A stretch of DNA of 46,382 nucleotides from an uncultured Alphaproteobacteria bacterium. GTDB taxonomy: Bacteria; Pseudomonadota; Alphaproteobacteria; HIMB59; GCA-002718135. Of the stretch, positions 9,633 to 18,517 are shown piece by piece. Both the position numbers and the translations under genes were made by a program. The number at the start of each line of letters is the position of its first letter. Position 1 is the stretch's first letter. The stretch lies in NCBI GenBank assembly GCA_902630465.1, contig CACOVJ010000007.1, positions 1 to 46,382 of the forward strand, in the 5' to 3' direction. The notes beneath the pieces are model-generated. The model was not told the origin of the DNA and did not search any database. It saw nothing but the letters and a program-made list of their open reading frames with translations.

Positions 9633-10425
9633 TATACTAAAAAAAATTTGTGAAAACAAATCTAAAGAATTAGAAGAAACAAAAAAAAGATGTTCGTTTA
9701 AAACATTAGAAAAATTAATCTCATCGAAATTAGAGAAACGTGAATTTAAAGAAAGTTTAATTTTGGCACAAAGAAATAAAAAAAATTTCATAATTGGTGA
9801 AGTAAAAAAACAAAGTCCAAGCGCAGGTGAAATAATTGGAGAATATTTACCAGAAGATATTGCCATTCAATATGAAAGGTCTGGGGTTGGGGCATTATCT
9901 ATTTTAACAGAAAGTAAATATTTTTTAGGCAATATTGATCATTTATCCTTAGTTAAAAAGAAAACTAATTTACCTATTTTAAGAAAAGATTTTATTATTG
10001 ATAAATATCAAATTTTAGAAAGTAAGATTTATCAAGCAGATTGTATATTATTAATTTTATCAATATTATCAGATGATCAGGCAATAGAATTTATAAATTA
10101 TGCAAATGAATTAAAATTAGATTGTATTATAGAGGTTCACGATGAGGAGGAACTTAAAAGAGCAATCAAATTAGACTACCCTGTTATTGGAATTAATAAT
10201 AGAAACCTTAAAAGTCTTGAAATTAATATAAATAACTCAATAAATTTGAATAAAAATTTAACTAATGATTATATTTTAATTGCAGAGAGTGGCATTAAAA
10301 ATTCTGATGATATAAAAAAATTTAATTCAACAGGGATATATAATTTTTTAATTGGAGAAAGTTTGTTAAAATCTAAAGATAAAGAAAAGAAAATTGGAGA
10401 ATTACTTTTAAATGAGTCATATTAA
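9625..10425 (+). CDS. trpC: Indole-3-glycerol phosphate synthase
   Basis: Closes the indole ring of the tryptophan pathway. The 266 residues form a single TIM barrel with no TrpF domain fused. Catalytic marks are Glu and Lys in GEVKKQSPSAG (near residue 55), the catalytic lysine in LRKDFIIDKYQI (near 114), EVHDEEEL, INNRNLKSLEI and AESGI. It starts inside the trpD stop (8-base overlap) and overlaps moaC by 14 bases. TrpF, TrpB and TrpA are not in this window and would be expected elsewhere, as in many Alphaproteobacteria. Confidence 0.96.
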   Translation: MSNILKKICENKSKELEETKKRCSFKTLEKLISSKLEKREFKESLILAQRNKKNFIIGEVKKQSPSAGEIIGEYLPEDIAIQYERSGVGALSILTESKYFLGNIDHLSLVKKKTNLPILRKDFIIDKYQILESKIYQADCILLILSILSDDQAIEFINYANELKLDCIIEVHDEEELKRAIKLDYPVIGINNRNLKSLEININNSINLNKNLTNDYILIAESGIKNSDDIKKFNSTGIYNFLIGESLLKSKDKEKKIGELLLNESY

Positions 10426-10867
10426 TAAAAAAGGAAATCCTTATATAATTGACGTATCAAATAAAGATGTCACAGAAAGAGTAGCAGTTGCCTCTGGTGA
10501 AATAAAATTTGATAAAGAAACATATAAAAAAATAAAATCATTTGAGACAAAAAAAGGTAATCTTGAAAAAACTGCTATAATTGGAGGTATTATGGGGGCA
10601 AAAGAGACTTCTAGATTAATACCACTTTGTCATAATATTCCAATCAATCATATAAATATTGAGGTTATAAAAAATGATAAAAAATCAAGTCTTGTGGTCG
10701 AAAGTATAGTTAAAACAAATGCAAATACTGGTGTGGAAATGGAGGCATTAACTGCCGTTACAATTAGTTGTCTTACAATTTATGACATGTGTAAGTACTT
10801 AAATAAAAAAATTAAAATTCAAAATATACATCTTGTTTCAAAAACAGGTGGTAAATCTAATATTTAA
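10412..10867 (+). CDS. moaC: Cyclic pyranopterin monophosphate synthase MoaC
   Basis: Completes formation of cyclic pyranopterin monophosphate, the first intermediate of molybdenum cofactor synthesis. The 151 residues are near the usual 160. The active-site residues are visible: His74 in IPLCHNIPI, Glu109/Glu111 in GVEMEALTAV, Asp125 and Lys128 in YDMCKYLNKK, and the C-terminal KTGGKS. It overlaps trpC by 14 bases. In many Alphaproteobacteria moaC is followed by moeA and then lexA; here lexA follows directly, so moaC stands alone. Its presence predicts a molybdoenzyme and other moa/moe genes elsewhere in the genome. Confidence 0.95.
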   Translation: MSHINKKGNPYIIDVSNKDVTERVAVASGEIKFDKETYKKIKSFETKKGNLEKTAIIGGIMGAKETSRLIPLCHNIPINHINIEVIKNDKKSSLVVESIVKTNANTGVEMEALTAVTISCLTIYDMCKYLNKKIKIQNIHLVSKTGGKSNI

Positions 10868-10896
10868 CTAATTGATAAATAAAGATATTTATGTTT

Positions 10897-10931
10897 GTTC
10901 TTGTTTTGATCTTAAAGAACATATATAGAAC
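10897..10931 (+). promoter_or_regulatory. LexA operator (SOS box) and lexA promoter
   Basis: A perfect alphaproteobacterial SOS box, GAAC-N7-GAAC (the complement of GTTC-N7-GTTC), lies at 10917-10931. Just upstream is a one-mismatch copy, GTTC-N7-GATC, at 10897-10911. A sigma70-like promoter, TTGTTT (10901-10906), 17 bases, TATAGA (10924-10929), is embedded in these boxes, so bound LexA would block RNA polymerase. The predicted transcript start is at about 10936-10937, at or next to the lexA ATG (10937), and no Shine-Dalgarno sequence is present. This suggests a leaderless, autoregulated lexA message. The motifs are seen; the function follows from known alphaproteobacterial LexA sites. Confidence 0.8.
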
Positions 10932-10936
10932 AGTAA

Positions 10937-11563
10937 ATGCTTACAAAAAAACAAAAAGAGCTATACGATTATTTAAAAAATTACATTTCAAGTAATAAAA
11001 TCTCCCCTTCTTTTGAGGAAATGAAAACTGCAGTTAATCTGAAATCAAAATCAGGTATTCATAGATTAATTACAAGTCTAGAAGAAAGAGGTTTTATTAA
11101 AAGATTAAAGCACAAAGCAAGAGCAATGGAAATTATTAAAAAAGATAATATTGCTGATGAAAACTCTTTGTCAAATAGCATTAATATCCCATTAATTGGT
11201 GCAATTGCAGCAGGTGAAGCAATAGAAGCTATTGAAAATGCTGATGAATTTGTTTCTGTACCTTCTTCGATGACATCACCAAATGCTAAATATTTTGGAT
11301 TAAAAGTAAAAGGTCTATCTATGATAGATAAAGGAATATTTGACGGTGATATTGCTGTAATAAAAAAGACAAATAATGTTGAAAATGGAAAAATTGCAGC
11401 TGTTATTACACAAGATAACGAGGTTACTCTAAAAACTATTAAATTTGATCGAGACAAGGTCTTATTAATTCCTGCTAATCAAAGTTTTCAGACAAAGGAA
11501 TACAAAGCTGGTGAAATCCAAGTCCAAGGGACTTTATCTGGTATTATAAGAAAATATAATTAA
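10937..11563 (+). CDS. lexA: LexA, SOS response repressor
   Basis: Represses DNA-damage genes and cleaves itself when stimulated by RecA filaments. The 208 residues have an N-terminal winged helix (1-65, with PSFEEMKTAVNLKSKSGIHRL as the recognition region), a linker, and a C-terminal S24 peptidase domain. The cleavage site is Ala92-Gly93 in IAAGEAIEA, the catalytic serine is Ser128 in GLSMIDKGIFDGD, and the lysine is Lys166 in EVTLKTIK. All are intact, so autocleavage should work. It has its own promoter with overlapping SOS box, although it lies in line with the trp-moaC genes. It is a single-gene or lexA-gltX-gltA unit. comEC, often next to lexA, is absent here. Confidence 0.96.
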   Translation: MLTKKQKELYDYLKNYISSNKISPSFEEMKTAVNLKSKSGIHRLITSLEERGFIKRLKHKARAMEIIKKDNIADENSLSNSINIPLIGAIAAGEAIEAIENADEFVSVPSSMTSPNAKYFGLKVKGLSMIDKGIFDGDIAVIKKTNNVENGKIAAVITQDNEVTLKTIKFDRDKVLLIPANQSFQTKEYKAGEIQVQGTLSGIIRKYN

Positions 11564-11583
11564 TAGTTTATCTTAATTTTAAG

Positions 11584-12984
11584 ATGACTATGTTAAAAAC
11601 ACGATTTGCACCCTCTCCTACTGGTAATCTACATCTTGGAGGCGCTAGAACAGCTTTAATTAATTATATTGTAAGTAAAAAATCAGCATCATCTAAATTT
11701 TACTTGAGAATTGAAGATACAGATCATGAAAGATCAAAACAAGAATACACAGATAACATAACTAATTCTTTAAAATGGCTTGGACTTGATTGGGATGAAA
11801 ACATTCAAGTTCAGTCTAAAAGATCATCAAGACATCAAGAAGTTGCTAAAGAGTTACTTCAAAAAAAGCGAGCATTCAAATGTGTATGTTCTGAAGAAAA
11901 AATAACTAATCAAAGAAAATTAATAAGAGAAAATAAAAATTATTCAAAAAAAATATGTACTGAATGCAAAGACGATATTGATATTCAAAGTAAAGATAGG
12001 GATTATGTAGTTAGATTAGATGTACCAGATGAAGGAAATTTAAAAATTAATGATACAATTCAAGGAGACGTTTCAGTAGCAAATTTACAATTAGATGATT
12101 TCATTTTACTAAGAAAAGATCAATCACCTACTTATATGTTATCCGTAGTAGTTGATGATCATGATTTAGGAATCAATTACATTATTAGAGGTGATGATCA
12201 TTTTATTAATACATTTAGACAATACTACATTTATAAATTTATGAATTGGGATGTACCTCAATATGCACATATTCCTCTTATTCATGGAGAAGATGGAACA
12301 AAATTATCAAAAAGACATGGGGCAGTAAATATTTTAGATTTAAAAAAAGATGGATATTTAAAAGAAGCAATTATTAATAATCTTATACTTTTAGGTTGGT
12401 CAAATAATAATGAAAAGTCAGAAACTATTGATTTAAAGGAAATAATTGAAAATTTTGAAATATCAAATTTATCAAAATCATCTAGTATATTTAGTTTTGA
12501 TAAATTAGATTTTTTCAATAATTTCTATTTAAGAAAAGAAAATGGAATAAAAGAATTCATCAATTTTTGTGAAAGTGATATTGAATTAAATAAATATCTA
12601 CAAAAAGATAATACAAAAATGAAAAATATTTTTAATGTTTATAAAAAAGATATCAAAAAAATAAGTGATTTGAATGATTCAATCAAAGTTTATTTTGATG
12701 AAAATTATAAAATAAATAAAACAGAAAAACTGAGCTCAGAATTTGATATTATTTTTAAAAAATTTTTAAATTTAATTGGAGAAATAGATGATTGGAATAG
12801 AGACAATATTCAAATTATCATTAATGATTTTTTAAAAAATAATAAAATTAAATTTCCTGTTTTAGGTAAACCAGTAAGATTTTTATTAATAAATTCCTAT
12901 CAAGGACCTTCAATTTCTGATATTTTTGTAATATTAGGTAAAAAAGATACTATTGATAGATTAAATCAATATATAGGTGATTAA
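11584..12984 (+). CDS. gltX: Glutamyl-tRNA synthetase
   Basis: Charges tRNA-Glu, a class I aminoacyl-tRNA synthetase. The 466 residues are full length. The HIGH-type motif is [18 protein letters not shown] at the start, the KMSKS-type motif is KLSKRHGA (near residue 240), and the Cys-rich insert CVCSEE...CTEC (about 100-125) resembles the zinc-binding element. The C-terminal anticodon-binding domain is Lys/Asn-rich but ordinary. ATG at 11584 is chosen; a second in-frame ATG two codons on (11590) is equally possible. Whether this copy also charges tRNA-Gln cannot be judged from the window. Twenty bases follow lexA; two bases precede gltA. Confidence 0.96.
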   Translation: MTMLKTRFAPSPTGNLHLGGARTALINYIVSKKSASSKFYLRIEDTDHERSKQEYTDNITNSLKWLGLDWDENIQVQSKRSSRHQEVAKELLQKKRAFKCVCSEEKITNQRKLIRENKNYSKKICTECKDDIDIQSKDRDYVVRLDVPDEGNLKINDTIQGDVSVANLQLDDFILLRKDQSPTYMLSVVVDDHDLGINYIIRGDDHFINTFRQYYIYKFMNWDVPQYAHIPLIHGEDGTKLSKRHGAVNILDLKKDGYLKEAIINNLILLGWSNNNEKSETIDLKEIIENFEISNLSKSSSIFSFDKLDFFNNFYLRKENGIKEFINFCESDIELNKYLQKDNTKMKNIFNVYKKDIKKISDLNDSIKVYFDENYKINKTEKLSSEFDIIFKKFLNLIGEIDDWNRDNIQIIINDFLKNNKIKFPVLGKPVRFLLINSYQGPSISDIFVILGKKDTIDRLNQYIGD

Positions 12985-12986
12985 TT

Positions 12987-14345
12987 ATGGCTGACTACGA
13001 AGATAAAAAAGTTAACGATAAACAGTTTACTCTATTTAATAATGAGAGTGGTAAATCGTATCAAATTCCACTTATTGAAAGCAAAGATGGTCCAAATGTT
13101 TTGGATATTCGTAAACTTTATCAAGAAACAGGACTATTTACTTTTGATCCAGGATTTACTTCAACAGCTTCATGTGAATCTGGAATAACATATATTGATG
13201 GTGAAAAAGGAATTCTTCGTCATAGAGGCTATGATATCCACGATTTAGCATCTAAAAGTGAATTTCTTGAAGTTTGTTATCTGTTACTTCACGGTGAACT
13301 ACCCTCACCAGAAGATAAGCAGAAATTTAAAGATGTAATCACTAATCATACAATGTTGCATGAGCAACTAGTAAATTTATACAGAGGTTTTCGAAGAGAT
13401 GCGCACCCTATGTCAATTATGGTAGGTGTTGTTGGTGCTCTTTCGGCCTTTTATCATGACAGTACTGATTTTTCAGACATTAATCAAAGAATGATAGCGT
13501 GTCATAGGTTAATTGCCAAAATTCCAACAATAGGTGCTATGGCCTATAAATATTCAATTGGTCAACCTTTTGTTTACCCAAGAAATGATCTTTCTTATGC
13601 AGAAAATTTTTTATATATGACATTTTCTGTACCATCAGTAGATTATAAAGTTAGTCCAAAAATCGTTAGGGCAATGGATAGATTTTTTATATTACATGCT
13701 GATCATGAACAAAATGCTTCTACTTCAACAGTTCGACTAGCAGGTTCCTCTGGCGCAAATCCTTTTGCTTGTATTGCAGCAGGTATTGCATCTCTATGGG
13801 GACCAGCACATGGTGGAGCAAATGAAGCAGTAATAAAAATGTTAGAAGAGATTGGCGATGTATCAAATATTCAAAAATACATAAATAAAGCTAAAGATAA
13901 AAATGATCCATTTCGATTAATGGGTTTTGGACATAGAGTTTATAAAAACTATGATCCAAGAGCCACAGTGATGAAAGAAAGTGCTCATGAGGTTTTAGAA
14001 GAGCTAAATATGCAAGATGATCCATTGCTTAAAATTGCAATAGAATTAGAAAAAATAGCTCTAAAAGATGAATATTTTATTAGTAAAAAATTATTCCCAA
14101 ATGTAGATTTCTATTCAGGTATAATTTTAAAAGCATTAGGTTTCCCTACAAGCATGTTTACTGTTCTATTTGCAATAGGAAGAACAGTAGGATGGATATC
14201 ACAATGGAAAGAAATGATAGAAGATCCTATTAATAAAATTGGCAGACCTCGGCAATTATACACTGGTTATAAGGCTAGAACTTATCAAGTTGAATCTTCT
14301 AGAGAAAAAAAATCAATTTTTAATTGGCTTTGGAACAAGAATTAA
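12987..14345 (+). CDS. gltA: Citrate synthase (type II)
   Basis: Condenses oxaloacetate and acetyl-CoA at the entry of the TCA cycle. At 452 residues it is some 20 longer than E. coli GltA, with a short charged tail ([15 protein letters not shown]). Landmarks are [42 protein letters not shown] (His near 274), [14 protein letters not shown] (His near 315) and DFYSGIIL (Asp near 372). The N-terminal extension and length suit the hexameric, NADH-sensitive type II family. The last 26 bases overlap the 3' end of lpxB on the other strand, so there is no room for a separate terminator. Confidence 0.96.
   Translation: MADYEDKKVNDKQFTLFNNESGKSYQIPLIESKDGPNVLDIRKLYQETGLFTFDPGFTSTASCESGITYIDGEKGILRHRGYDIHDLASKSEFLEVCYLLLHGELPSPEDKQKFKDVITNHTMLHEQLVNLYRGFRRDAHPMSIMVGVVGALSAFYHDSTDFSDINQRMIACHRLIAKIPTIGAMAYKYSIGQPFVYPRNDLSYAENFLYMTFSVPSVDYKVSPKIVRAMDRFFILHADHEQNASTSTVRLAGSSGANPFACIAAGIASLWGPAHGGANEAVIKMLEEIGDVSNIQKYINKAKDKNDPFRLMGFGHRVYKNYDPRATVMKESAHEVLEELNMQDDPLLKIAIELEKIALKDEYFISKKLFPNVDFYSGIILKALGFPTSMFTVLFAIGRTVGWISQWKEMIEDPINKIGRPRQLYTGYKARTYQVESSREKKSIFNWLWNKN
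14320..14345. other. Tail-to-tail overlap of gltA and lpxB
   Basis: The final 26 bases of gltA (plus strand) and of lpxB (minus strand) are shared, so each encodes the C-terminal residues of one protein and the complement of the other. This is the only place in the window where two transcription runs converge. There is no spacer and no hairpin with a U-run on either strand, so the transcripts must overlap or end by factor-dependent means. Confidence 0.85.
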
Positions 14346-15447
14346 TTAACTTATTTATACGATTAACACTGACATCATAAGGACTATAATCATTAACGAC
14401 TTCCCTAAGGTACATATTAATTGAGTTAATTTGAGTTTCTTGTTTTTTTCTATCATTAAATAAATTTAGAAAAATATTTAATAACTTTTTTTCATTTAAA
14501 TTCGAGTTAATAACTTCTGGAATAATCATTTGGTTACTTATAATATTTATAAGATTTACATATTTCACTCTTACAAAAGGCTTAATTAAAATTTCTGTGA
14601 AATAATTAAGTTTATAGATCACTATTTGAGGAATATTCCTTTTGGCAATTTCTAAAGAGGCAGTACCAGAGCAAGTTATACTTATGTAAACATCTTTATA
14701 ATATTCATCAAATTTACTCATATCAGTTGAGATTATAGTCTCAGTTTTCCATTGCTTAGTATTTGCTTTAATTAAAGAGATAAGATGAGGCAAAGTTGGA
14801 ATAAATATTTTATAATTAAGATTATTCTTAGATATATATTTTTCAATATAACTAAAATATTTCATAAGTTTTAATACTTCGTTTTGCCTACTACCTGGTA
14901 AAAAAGAGAGGTACTTATATTTTTCTTTATTCTCTCTTTTTTTTATATGAAAGATTGGATGCCCAATAAAAGTTTTATTTAGATTATCAAAATTGAAATA
15001 TTTTTTTTCAAAATTAAACAATAGAAAAATTTCGTCAAAAATATTTGCAAACTTCTTTGCCCTATACGATCTCCAAGCCCAAACAGTTGGCGCAACTACA
15101 TGTATTATTTTATTCTTATAATTTGATTTTCTTAATTGGTTTACAAGGTTATAATTAAAATCTGGTGAGTCTATGGTTAAAACTAAATCATAATCATTTT
15201 TAATAATATAGTTTTTTAATCTTCTTATCATTTTTAAATATTTTGAAATTGAAAGTATTATTTCAAAAAGCCCTATAGATGTAAATTCTGATAAATCATA
15301 AATTTTATTTGAAATATATTTTTCAGATTGTTTGCCACAAACTCCATCAAATTGGTATTTATCTATATTCATTCTTGATAAAATATTTGAGCAAATATTT
15401 TCACCAGATTGTTCCGTACAACAAATAAAAATTTTTATTTTTTTCAA
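14320..15447 (-). CDS. lpxB: Lipid A disaccharide synthase
   Basis: GT19 glycosyltransferase that joins lipid X to UDP-2,3-diacylglucosamine, giving the lipid A disaccharide at the inner membrane. The 375 residues are full length. Family marks are [18 protein letters not shown] at the start (equivalent to the usual GExSGD), [33 protein letters not shown] and CSGTASLE. The start codon is TTG at 15447, overlapping the lpxI stop as TTGA; no in-frame ATG occurs before the conserved N-terminal strand. It is the last gene of the 32-kb leftward run, and its end overlaps gltA by 26 bases. Confidence 0.94.
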   Translation of the reverse strand: MKKIKIFICCTEQSGENICSNILSRMNIDKYQFDGVCGKQSEKYISNKIYDLSEFTSIGLFEIILSISKYLKMIRRLKNYIIKNDYDLVLTIDSPDFNYNLVNQLRKSNYKNKIIHVVAPTVWAWRSYRAKKFANIFDEIFLLFNFEKKYFNFDNLNKTFIGHPIFHIKKRENKEKYKYLSFLPGSRQNEVLKLMKYFSYIEKYISKNNLNYKIFIPTLPHLISLIKANTKQWKTETIISTDMSKFDEYYKDVYISITCSGTASLEIAKRNIPQIVIYKLNYFTEILIKPFVRVKYVNLINIISNQMIIPEVINSNLNEKKLLNIFLNLFNDRKKQETQINSINMYLREVVNDYSPYDVSVNRINKLINSCSKAN

Positions 15448-16256
15448 TTTAGATTGACTGATGAGATAAATAAGTTATTTTGACTAGCATAATCAATAAT
15501 TTTTTTCTTATCTAAAATTAAACACTTATCTTTTTGCAAAAATACACCTTCATAATTATATTTTTTTATATTTTTTATTGTATCTAAGCCAATCAAAGGA
15601 ATATCAATTAGATTACTCTGGTTTTGTTTTGAAAATTTAAAAAGTACACCATTATCATCTTTTCTTTTATATTCCTTGCATCTTTTTAATAATTCATCTG
15701 TTCCTTCTATAGCTTCTAATCCTAAAACTAATTGATTTTGAATTATCATAGCCTGACCAACATCTAATTTCTTATATATTTGATATACTGATTTTGCTTT
15801 TTTTAAATTTAGAATTGCATTTTTAGAAGGCTTGATTTTTGTTAAATTTATTTCAGTTGAAAATAATTCCTTACAATATTTGGTCCAATTAAAAAAAATA
15901 TATCCTTTAGTTTCAAAGTATTTTTTTAAACTCATTAAAAGATTGTTGTCACCTTTTTTCTCTAATAAAAGACTTTTAGCAAGTAACAATGTCGACAAAT
16001 CAAAACCTAAATCTTTAATACCAGGTCTTTTTATGCTTCCTGCAAATATTATATGCTTTATTTTATTTGAATCTAAAACTTTAAAGATTTTTTTTACTGA
16101 TAAGATATCAAAATCTACAACACGATGATTGTTATAAAATTTATTATTTTTACTATTTAAAGAAAAAAATGTAACATCGTAATTTTTACCTAATAGTGAT
16201 TTACCAATATATAGAGGCAAATTACCATCCCCAGCAATTATTCCTATTTTAGTCAT
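15444..16256 (-). CDS. lpxI: UDP-2,3-diacylglucosamine pyrophosphatase LpxI
   Basis: Hydrolyses UDP-2,3-diacylglucosamine to lipid X in the lipid A pathway; it is the alphaproteobacterial replacement for LpxH. The 270 residues fit the family. The N-terminal nucleotide-binding-like domain opens with IGIIAGDGNLPLYI. The catalytic C-terminal domain has DVGQAMIIQNQLVLGLEAIEG, DNGVLFKF and EGVFLQKDKCLILD. The ATG at 16256 is preferred over a TTG at 16262 because it gives the 8-base ATGACTAA overlap with the lpxA stop seen repeatedly in this window. The position between lpxA and lpxB matches the pathway. Confidence 0.93.
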   Translation of the reverse strand: MTKIGIIAGDGNLPLYIGKSLLGKNYDVTFFSLNSKNNKFYNNHRVVDFDILSVKKIFKVLDSNKIKHIIFAGSIKRPGIKDLGFDLSTLLLAKSLLLEKKGDNNLLMSLKKYFETKGYIFFNWTKYCKELFSTEINLTKIKPSKNAILNLKKAKSVYQIYKKLDVGQAMIIQNQLVLGLEAIEGTDELLKRCKEYKRKDDNGVLFKFSKQNQSNLIDIPLIGLDTIKNIKKYNYEGVFLQKDKCLILDKKKIIDYASQNNLFISSVNLN

Positions 16257-17034
16257 TATCAAAAGTTGTAATACCTCTTTTTGAATTTGAATTTAGAAAT
16301 TCAATTACTTCTTTAATTTCTAAAATTTCAGAACTTTTAAGAAAATTATTTTTAATATTATTTTCAATTGTATCATTTTTATCAAAAATTATATTTATGA
16401 AATTTTTAATTTCATTGATTGTATTAGATGTTAAGCCTTTTCTTTTTAAACCAATGAAGTTTAAACTTTTCATATTTTCTCTTATTCCTGTATACAAACC
16501 ATATGGGATGATATCTTTTTCAACACCACTCATACCACCAATCATTGCATATTTTCCTATTCTAACAAATTGATGTATTGCTGAATTACCCCCTAAAATT
16601 GCATTATTATCAATTTCTACATGTCCAGCAAGAGTTGCGTTATTTGCTAAAATTACATTTGATTTAATTATGCAATCATGCGCTACATGTGATCCAACCA
16701 TAAATAAACAGTTATCGGCTATTACAGTATTTAAACCTCCGCCAGATGTACCTGGATTTATGGTAACATTTTCTCTAAATTTATTATTACTTCCAATTTT
16801 AAGATAAGATTTTTCTTTGTTGTATTTTAAATCTTGAGGTTCAGATCCAATAGAAGAAAATGGATAGAAGGTATTGTTATTGTCTATGCTAGTATTGCCA
16901 GTAATTGAAACATGAGATAGTAAATTATTATATTGTCCTAACTTTACTCCATCTCCAATAATACAATACGGACCAATATTTGTTGTTTCATGTATTTCAG
17001 TATTTTTAGAAATTACAGCTGAAGGATGAATCAT
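16249..17034 (-). CDS. lpxA: UDP-N-acetylglucosamine O-acyltransferase LpxA
   Basis: Catalyses the first step of lipid A synthesis, moving a 3-hydroxyacyl chain from ACP to UDP-GlcNAc. The 261 residues begin with a left-handed beta-helix of hexapeptide repeats (about 1-185) and end with a helical domain. His119 in VAHDCIIKSNVILANNATL corresponds to the catalytic His125 of E. coli. NPGTSGGGLNTVI and HQFVRIGKYAMIGGMSGV are classic family segments. It starts 56 bases after fabZ and its stop overlaps the lpxI ATG. No anomaly. Confidence 0.96.
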   Translation of the reverse strand: MIHPSAVISKNTEIHETTNIGPYCIIGDGVKLGQYNNLLSHVSITGNTSIDNNNTFYPFSSIGSEPQDLKYNKEKSYLKIGSNNKFRENVTINPGTSGGGLNTVIADNCLFMVGSHVAHDCIIKSNVILANNATLAGHVEIDNNAILGGNSAIHQFVRIGKYAMIGGMSGVEKDIIPYGLYTGIRENMKSLNFIGLKRKGLTSNTINEIKNFINIIFDKNDTIENNIKNNFLKSSEILEIKEVIEFLNSNSKRGITTFDND

Positions 17035-17090
17035 ATATTAGTATTAAATTATTAAAATATAACTTTAAACAAATAATATATTTCTAATTA
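17035..17090 (-). other. fabZ-lpxA spacer, almost purely A/T
   Basis: A 56-base spacer in the leftward lpx run with only a handful of G/C bases. It is the only spacer in the lipid A block; all its neighbours overlap. It could hold an AT-rich promoter for lpxA-lpxI-lpxB or simply be eroded sequence. No hairpin and no clear -35/-10 pair stands out, and no strong Shine-Dalgarno sequence precedes the lpxA ATG at 17034. Confidence 0.4.
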
Positions 17091-17525
17091 TTACTTATAT
17101 TTAATCATAGCAGAAAATTCAGCTTCACTAATTTTTGTGTTCTCCTTAAAACATGTGCCTTCAAATTTATATACATCTCTGACACTATTAATAAATCTTA
17201 CTTCAAATAATACTTGGTCATTTGGAAGTATAGGTTTTCTAAACTTTGCTTTATTTACACTCATAAATAATACTGACTTTTCTTTATATTCTTTAAGTTT
17301 ATAAGATACTACAATTCCAGCCGTTTGTGCCATTGCTTCAACAATAATTACTCCAGGCACAATAGGATTATCTGGAAAATGTCCTTTAAAAAAATATTCA
17401 TTTGCAGAAAATAGTTTGTTAGATTTACCATGTTCACCTGGTACAATTATTTCACAAGTATCAACAAATAAAAATGGATCTCTATGAGGAATAAGGTTTT
17501 TAATTTCTTCTGTGTTTAATTTCAT
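17091..17525 (-). CDS. fabZ: 3-hydroxyacyl-ACP dehydratase FabZ
   Basis: Dehydrates 3-hydroxyacyl-ACP in fatty acid elongation and competes with LpxA and LpxD for the same substrate pool. The 144 residues form one hot-dog fold with IPHRDPFLFVD (12-22), the catalytic His49 in FKGHFPDNPIVPGV, and Glu63 in EAMAQTAG. It starts with ATG at 17525, overlapping the lpxD stop by ATGA. The lpxD-fabZ-lpxA arrangement is standard in Proteobacteria and sets the balance of lipid A against phospholipid. Confidence 0.97.
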   Translation of the reverse strand: MKLNTEEIKNLIPHRDPFLFVDTCEIIVPGEHGKSNKLFSANEYFFKGHFPDNPIVPGVIIVEAMAQTAGIVVSYKLKEYKEKSVLFMSVNKAKFRKPILPNDQVLFEVRFINSVRDVYKFEGTCFKENTKISEAEFSAMIKYK

Positions 17526-18517
17526 TTTCTCGAACTATTTCTTATAATTTCTTTCTTCCATAACTTAATATCCTTAGCTGGAAAACCAGCAATTACCATA
17601 TTGTTAGATATACTTTTAGTTACACCACTTTTTGCTGCAATGGTAACATTATCTCCAATAATTAAGTGACCAGAAATACCAGCTTGACCACCAATTTTAA
17701 CAAAATCTCCAATTTTTGTACTACCAGCAATACCAACTTGCGCAGCTATAATTGCATGCTTTCCAATAACAACATTATGAGCGATTTGAACTAAATTATC
17801 TATTTGTGAAAATTCTCCAATTGTCGTACTTTCAAAAACTGCCCTATCAATAGTAGTGTTTGAACCTATTGTACAATTTTTTTTTATTATAACATTGCCA
17901 TGGTGAATTATTTTTTTCTTACTTTTTTCCTCAAATCCAAATCCGTCTGAACCAATTCTAGCTCCAGATTTTATTAAACAATTTTCGTTAATAATTGCAT
18001 TAGATATAGATACATTATTTTGAATTATAGAATTATTAAGGATTTTTACATTAGGTCCAATAGTTGTATTTGATCCTATGATAACATTACTGGCAATTTC
18101 TGTATTTGCTTCTATATTGCAAAAAGGATCGATTTGTACATTTTTACTTAGTTTACAATTTTTACTTAAATTTGTATTTGTTGATATGACTCCATTTGAC
18201 CTATAATCGTTATCCGAAAAAAGTTCTGATAAATATGCGAGAGATAAATATGGGTCATTTACTATTATGTACTTGCATTTACTTGATAAATATTTTGAGT
18301 ATTCTTTTTTTATAATACATGCTTTTGCTTTACATTTTTTTAAATCATCGATATATTTTATATTAGAAAAAAAAGATAAGTCTTTACTAGTGGCACTAGA
18401 TACAGAATTAATACTTTCAAATATCTCATCGTTATCTATATCAGAAATCAAATCAATAGAATGAGTCTTTAATTTTTTTACAATATCTAAGTATTTAATT
18501 TTTTTCAAAACTTTCAA
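17522..18517 (-). CDS. lpxD: UDP-3-O-acylglucosamine N-acyltransferase LpxD
   Basis: Adds the second 3-hydroxyacyl chain in lipid A synthesis. The protein has up to 331 residues: an N-terminal uridine-binding domain (about 1-100) and a long left-handed beta-helix (about 105-310), with NLVQIAHNVVIG holding the catalytic His and SGHLIIGDNVTIAAKSGV near the end. There is no ATG at the start. TTG at 18517 (overlapping skp by 23 bases) is given here, but TTG at 18508 (overlap 14 bases, 328 residues) is as likely. The N-terminal domain is more diverged than the helix. Overlaps fabZ by ATGA. Confidence 0.93.
   Translation of the reverse strand: MKVLKKIKYLDIVKKLKTHSIDLISDIDNDEIFESINSVSSATSKDLSFFSNIKYIDDLKKCKAKACIIKKEYSKYLSSKCKYIIVNDPYLSLAYLSELFSDNDYRSNGVISTNTNLSKNCKLSKNVQIDPFCNIEANTEIASNVIIGSNTTIGPNVKILNNSIIQNNVSISNAIINENCLIKSGARIGSDGFGFEEKSKKKIIHHGNVIIKKNCTIGSNTTIDRAVFESTTIGEFSQIDNLVQIAHNVVIGKHAIIAAQVGIAGSTKIGDFVKIGGQAGISGHLIIGDNVTIAAKSGVTKSISNNMVIAGFPAKDIKLWKKEIIRNSSRK

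Noticed and set aside
11059-11457. 132-codon minus-strand frame inside lexA
   Set aside because: Fully antisense to the intact LexA coding sequence; its hydrophobic look comes from complementing Lys/Asn-rich codons.
16257-16262. TTG start of lpxI two codons upstream
   Set aside because: The ATG at 16256 reproduces the common 8-base overlap and keeps the conserved N-terminus. The same reasoning favours ATG for rnj (35205), nuoH (43941) and the DUF1467 gene (33532).
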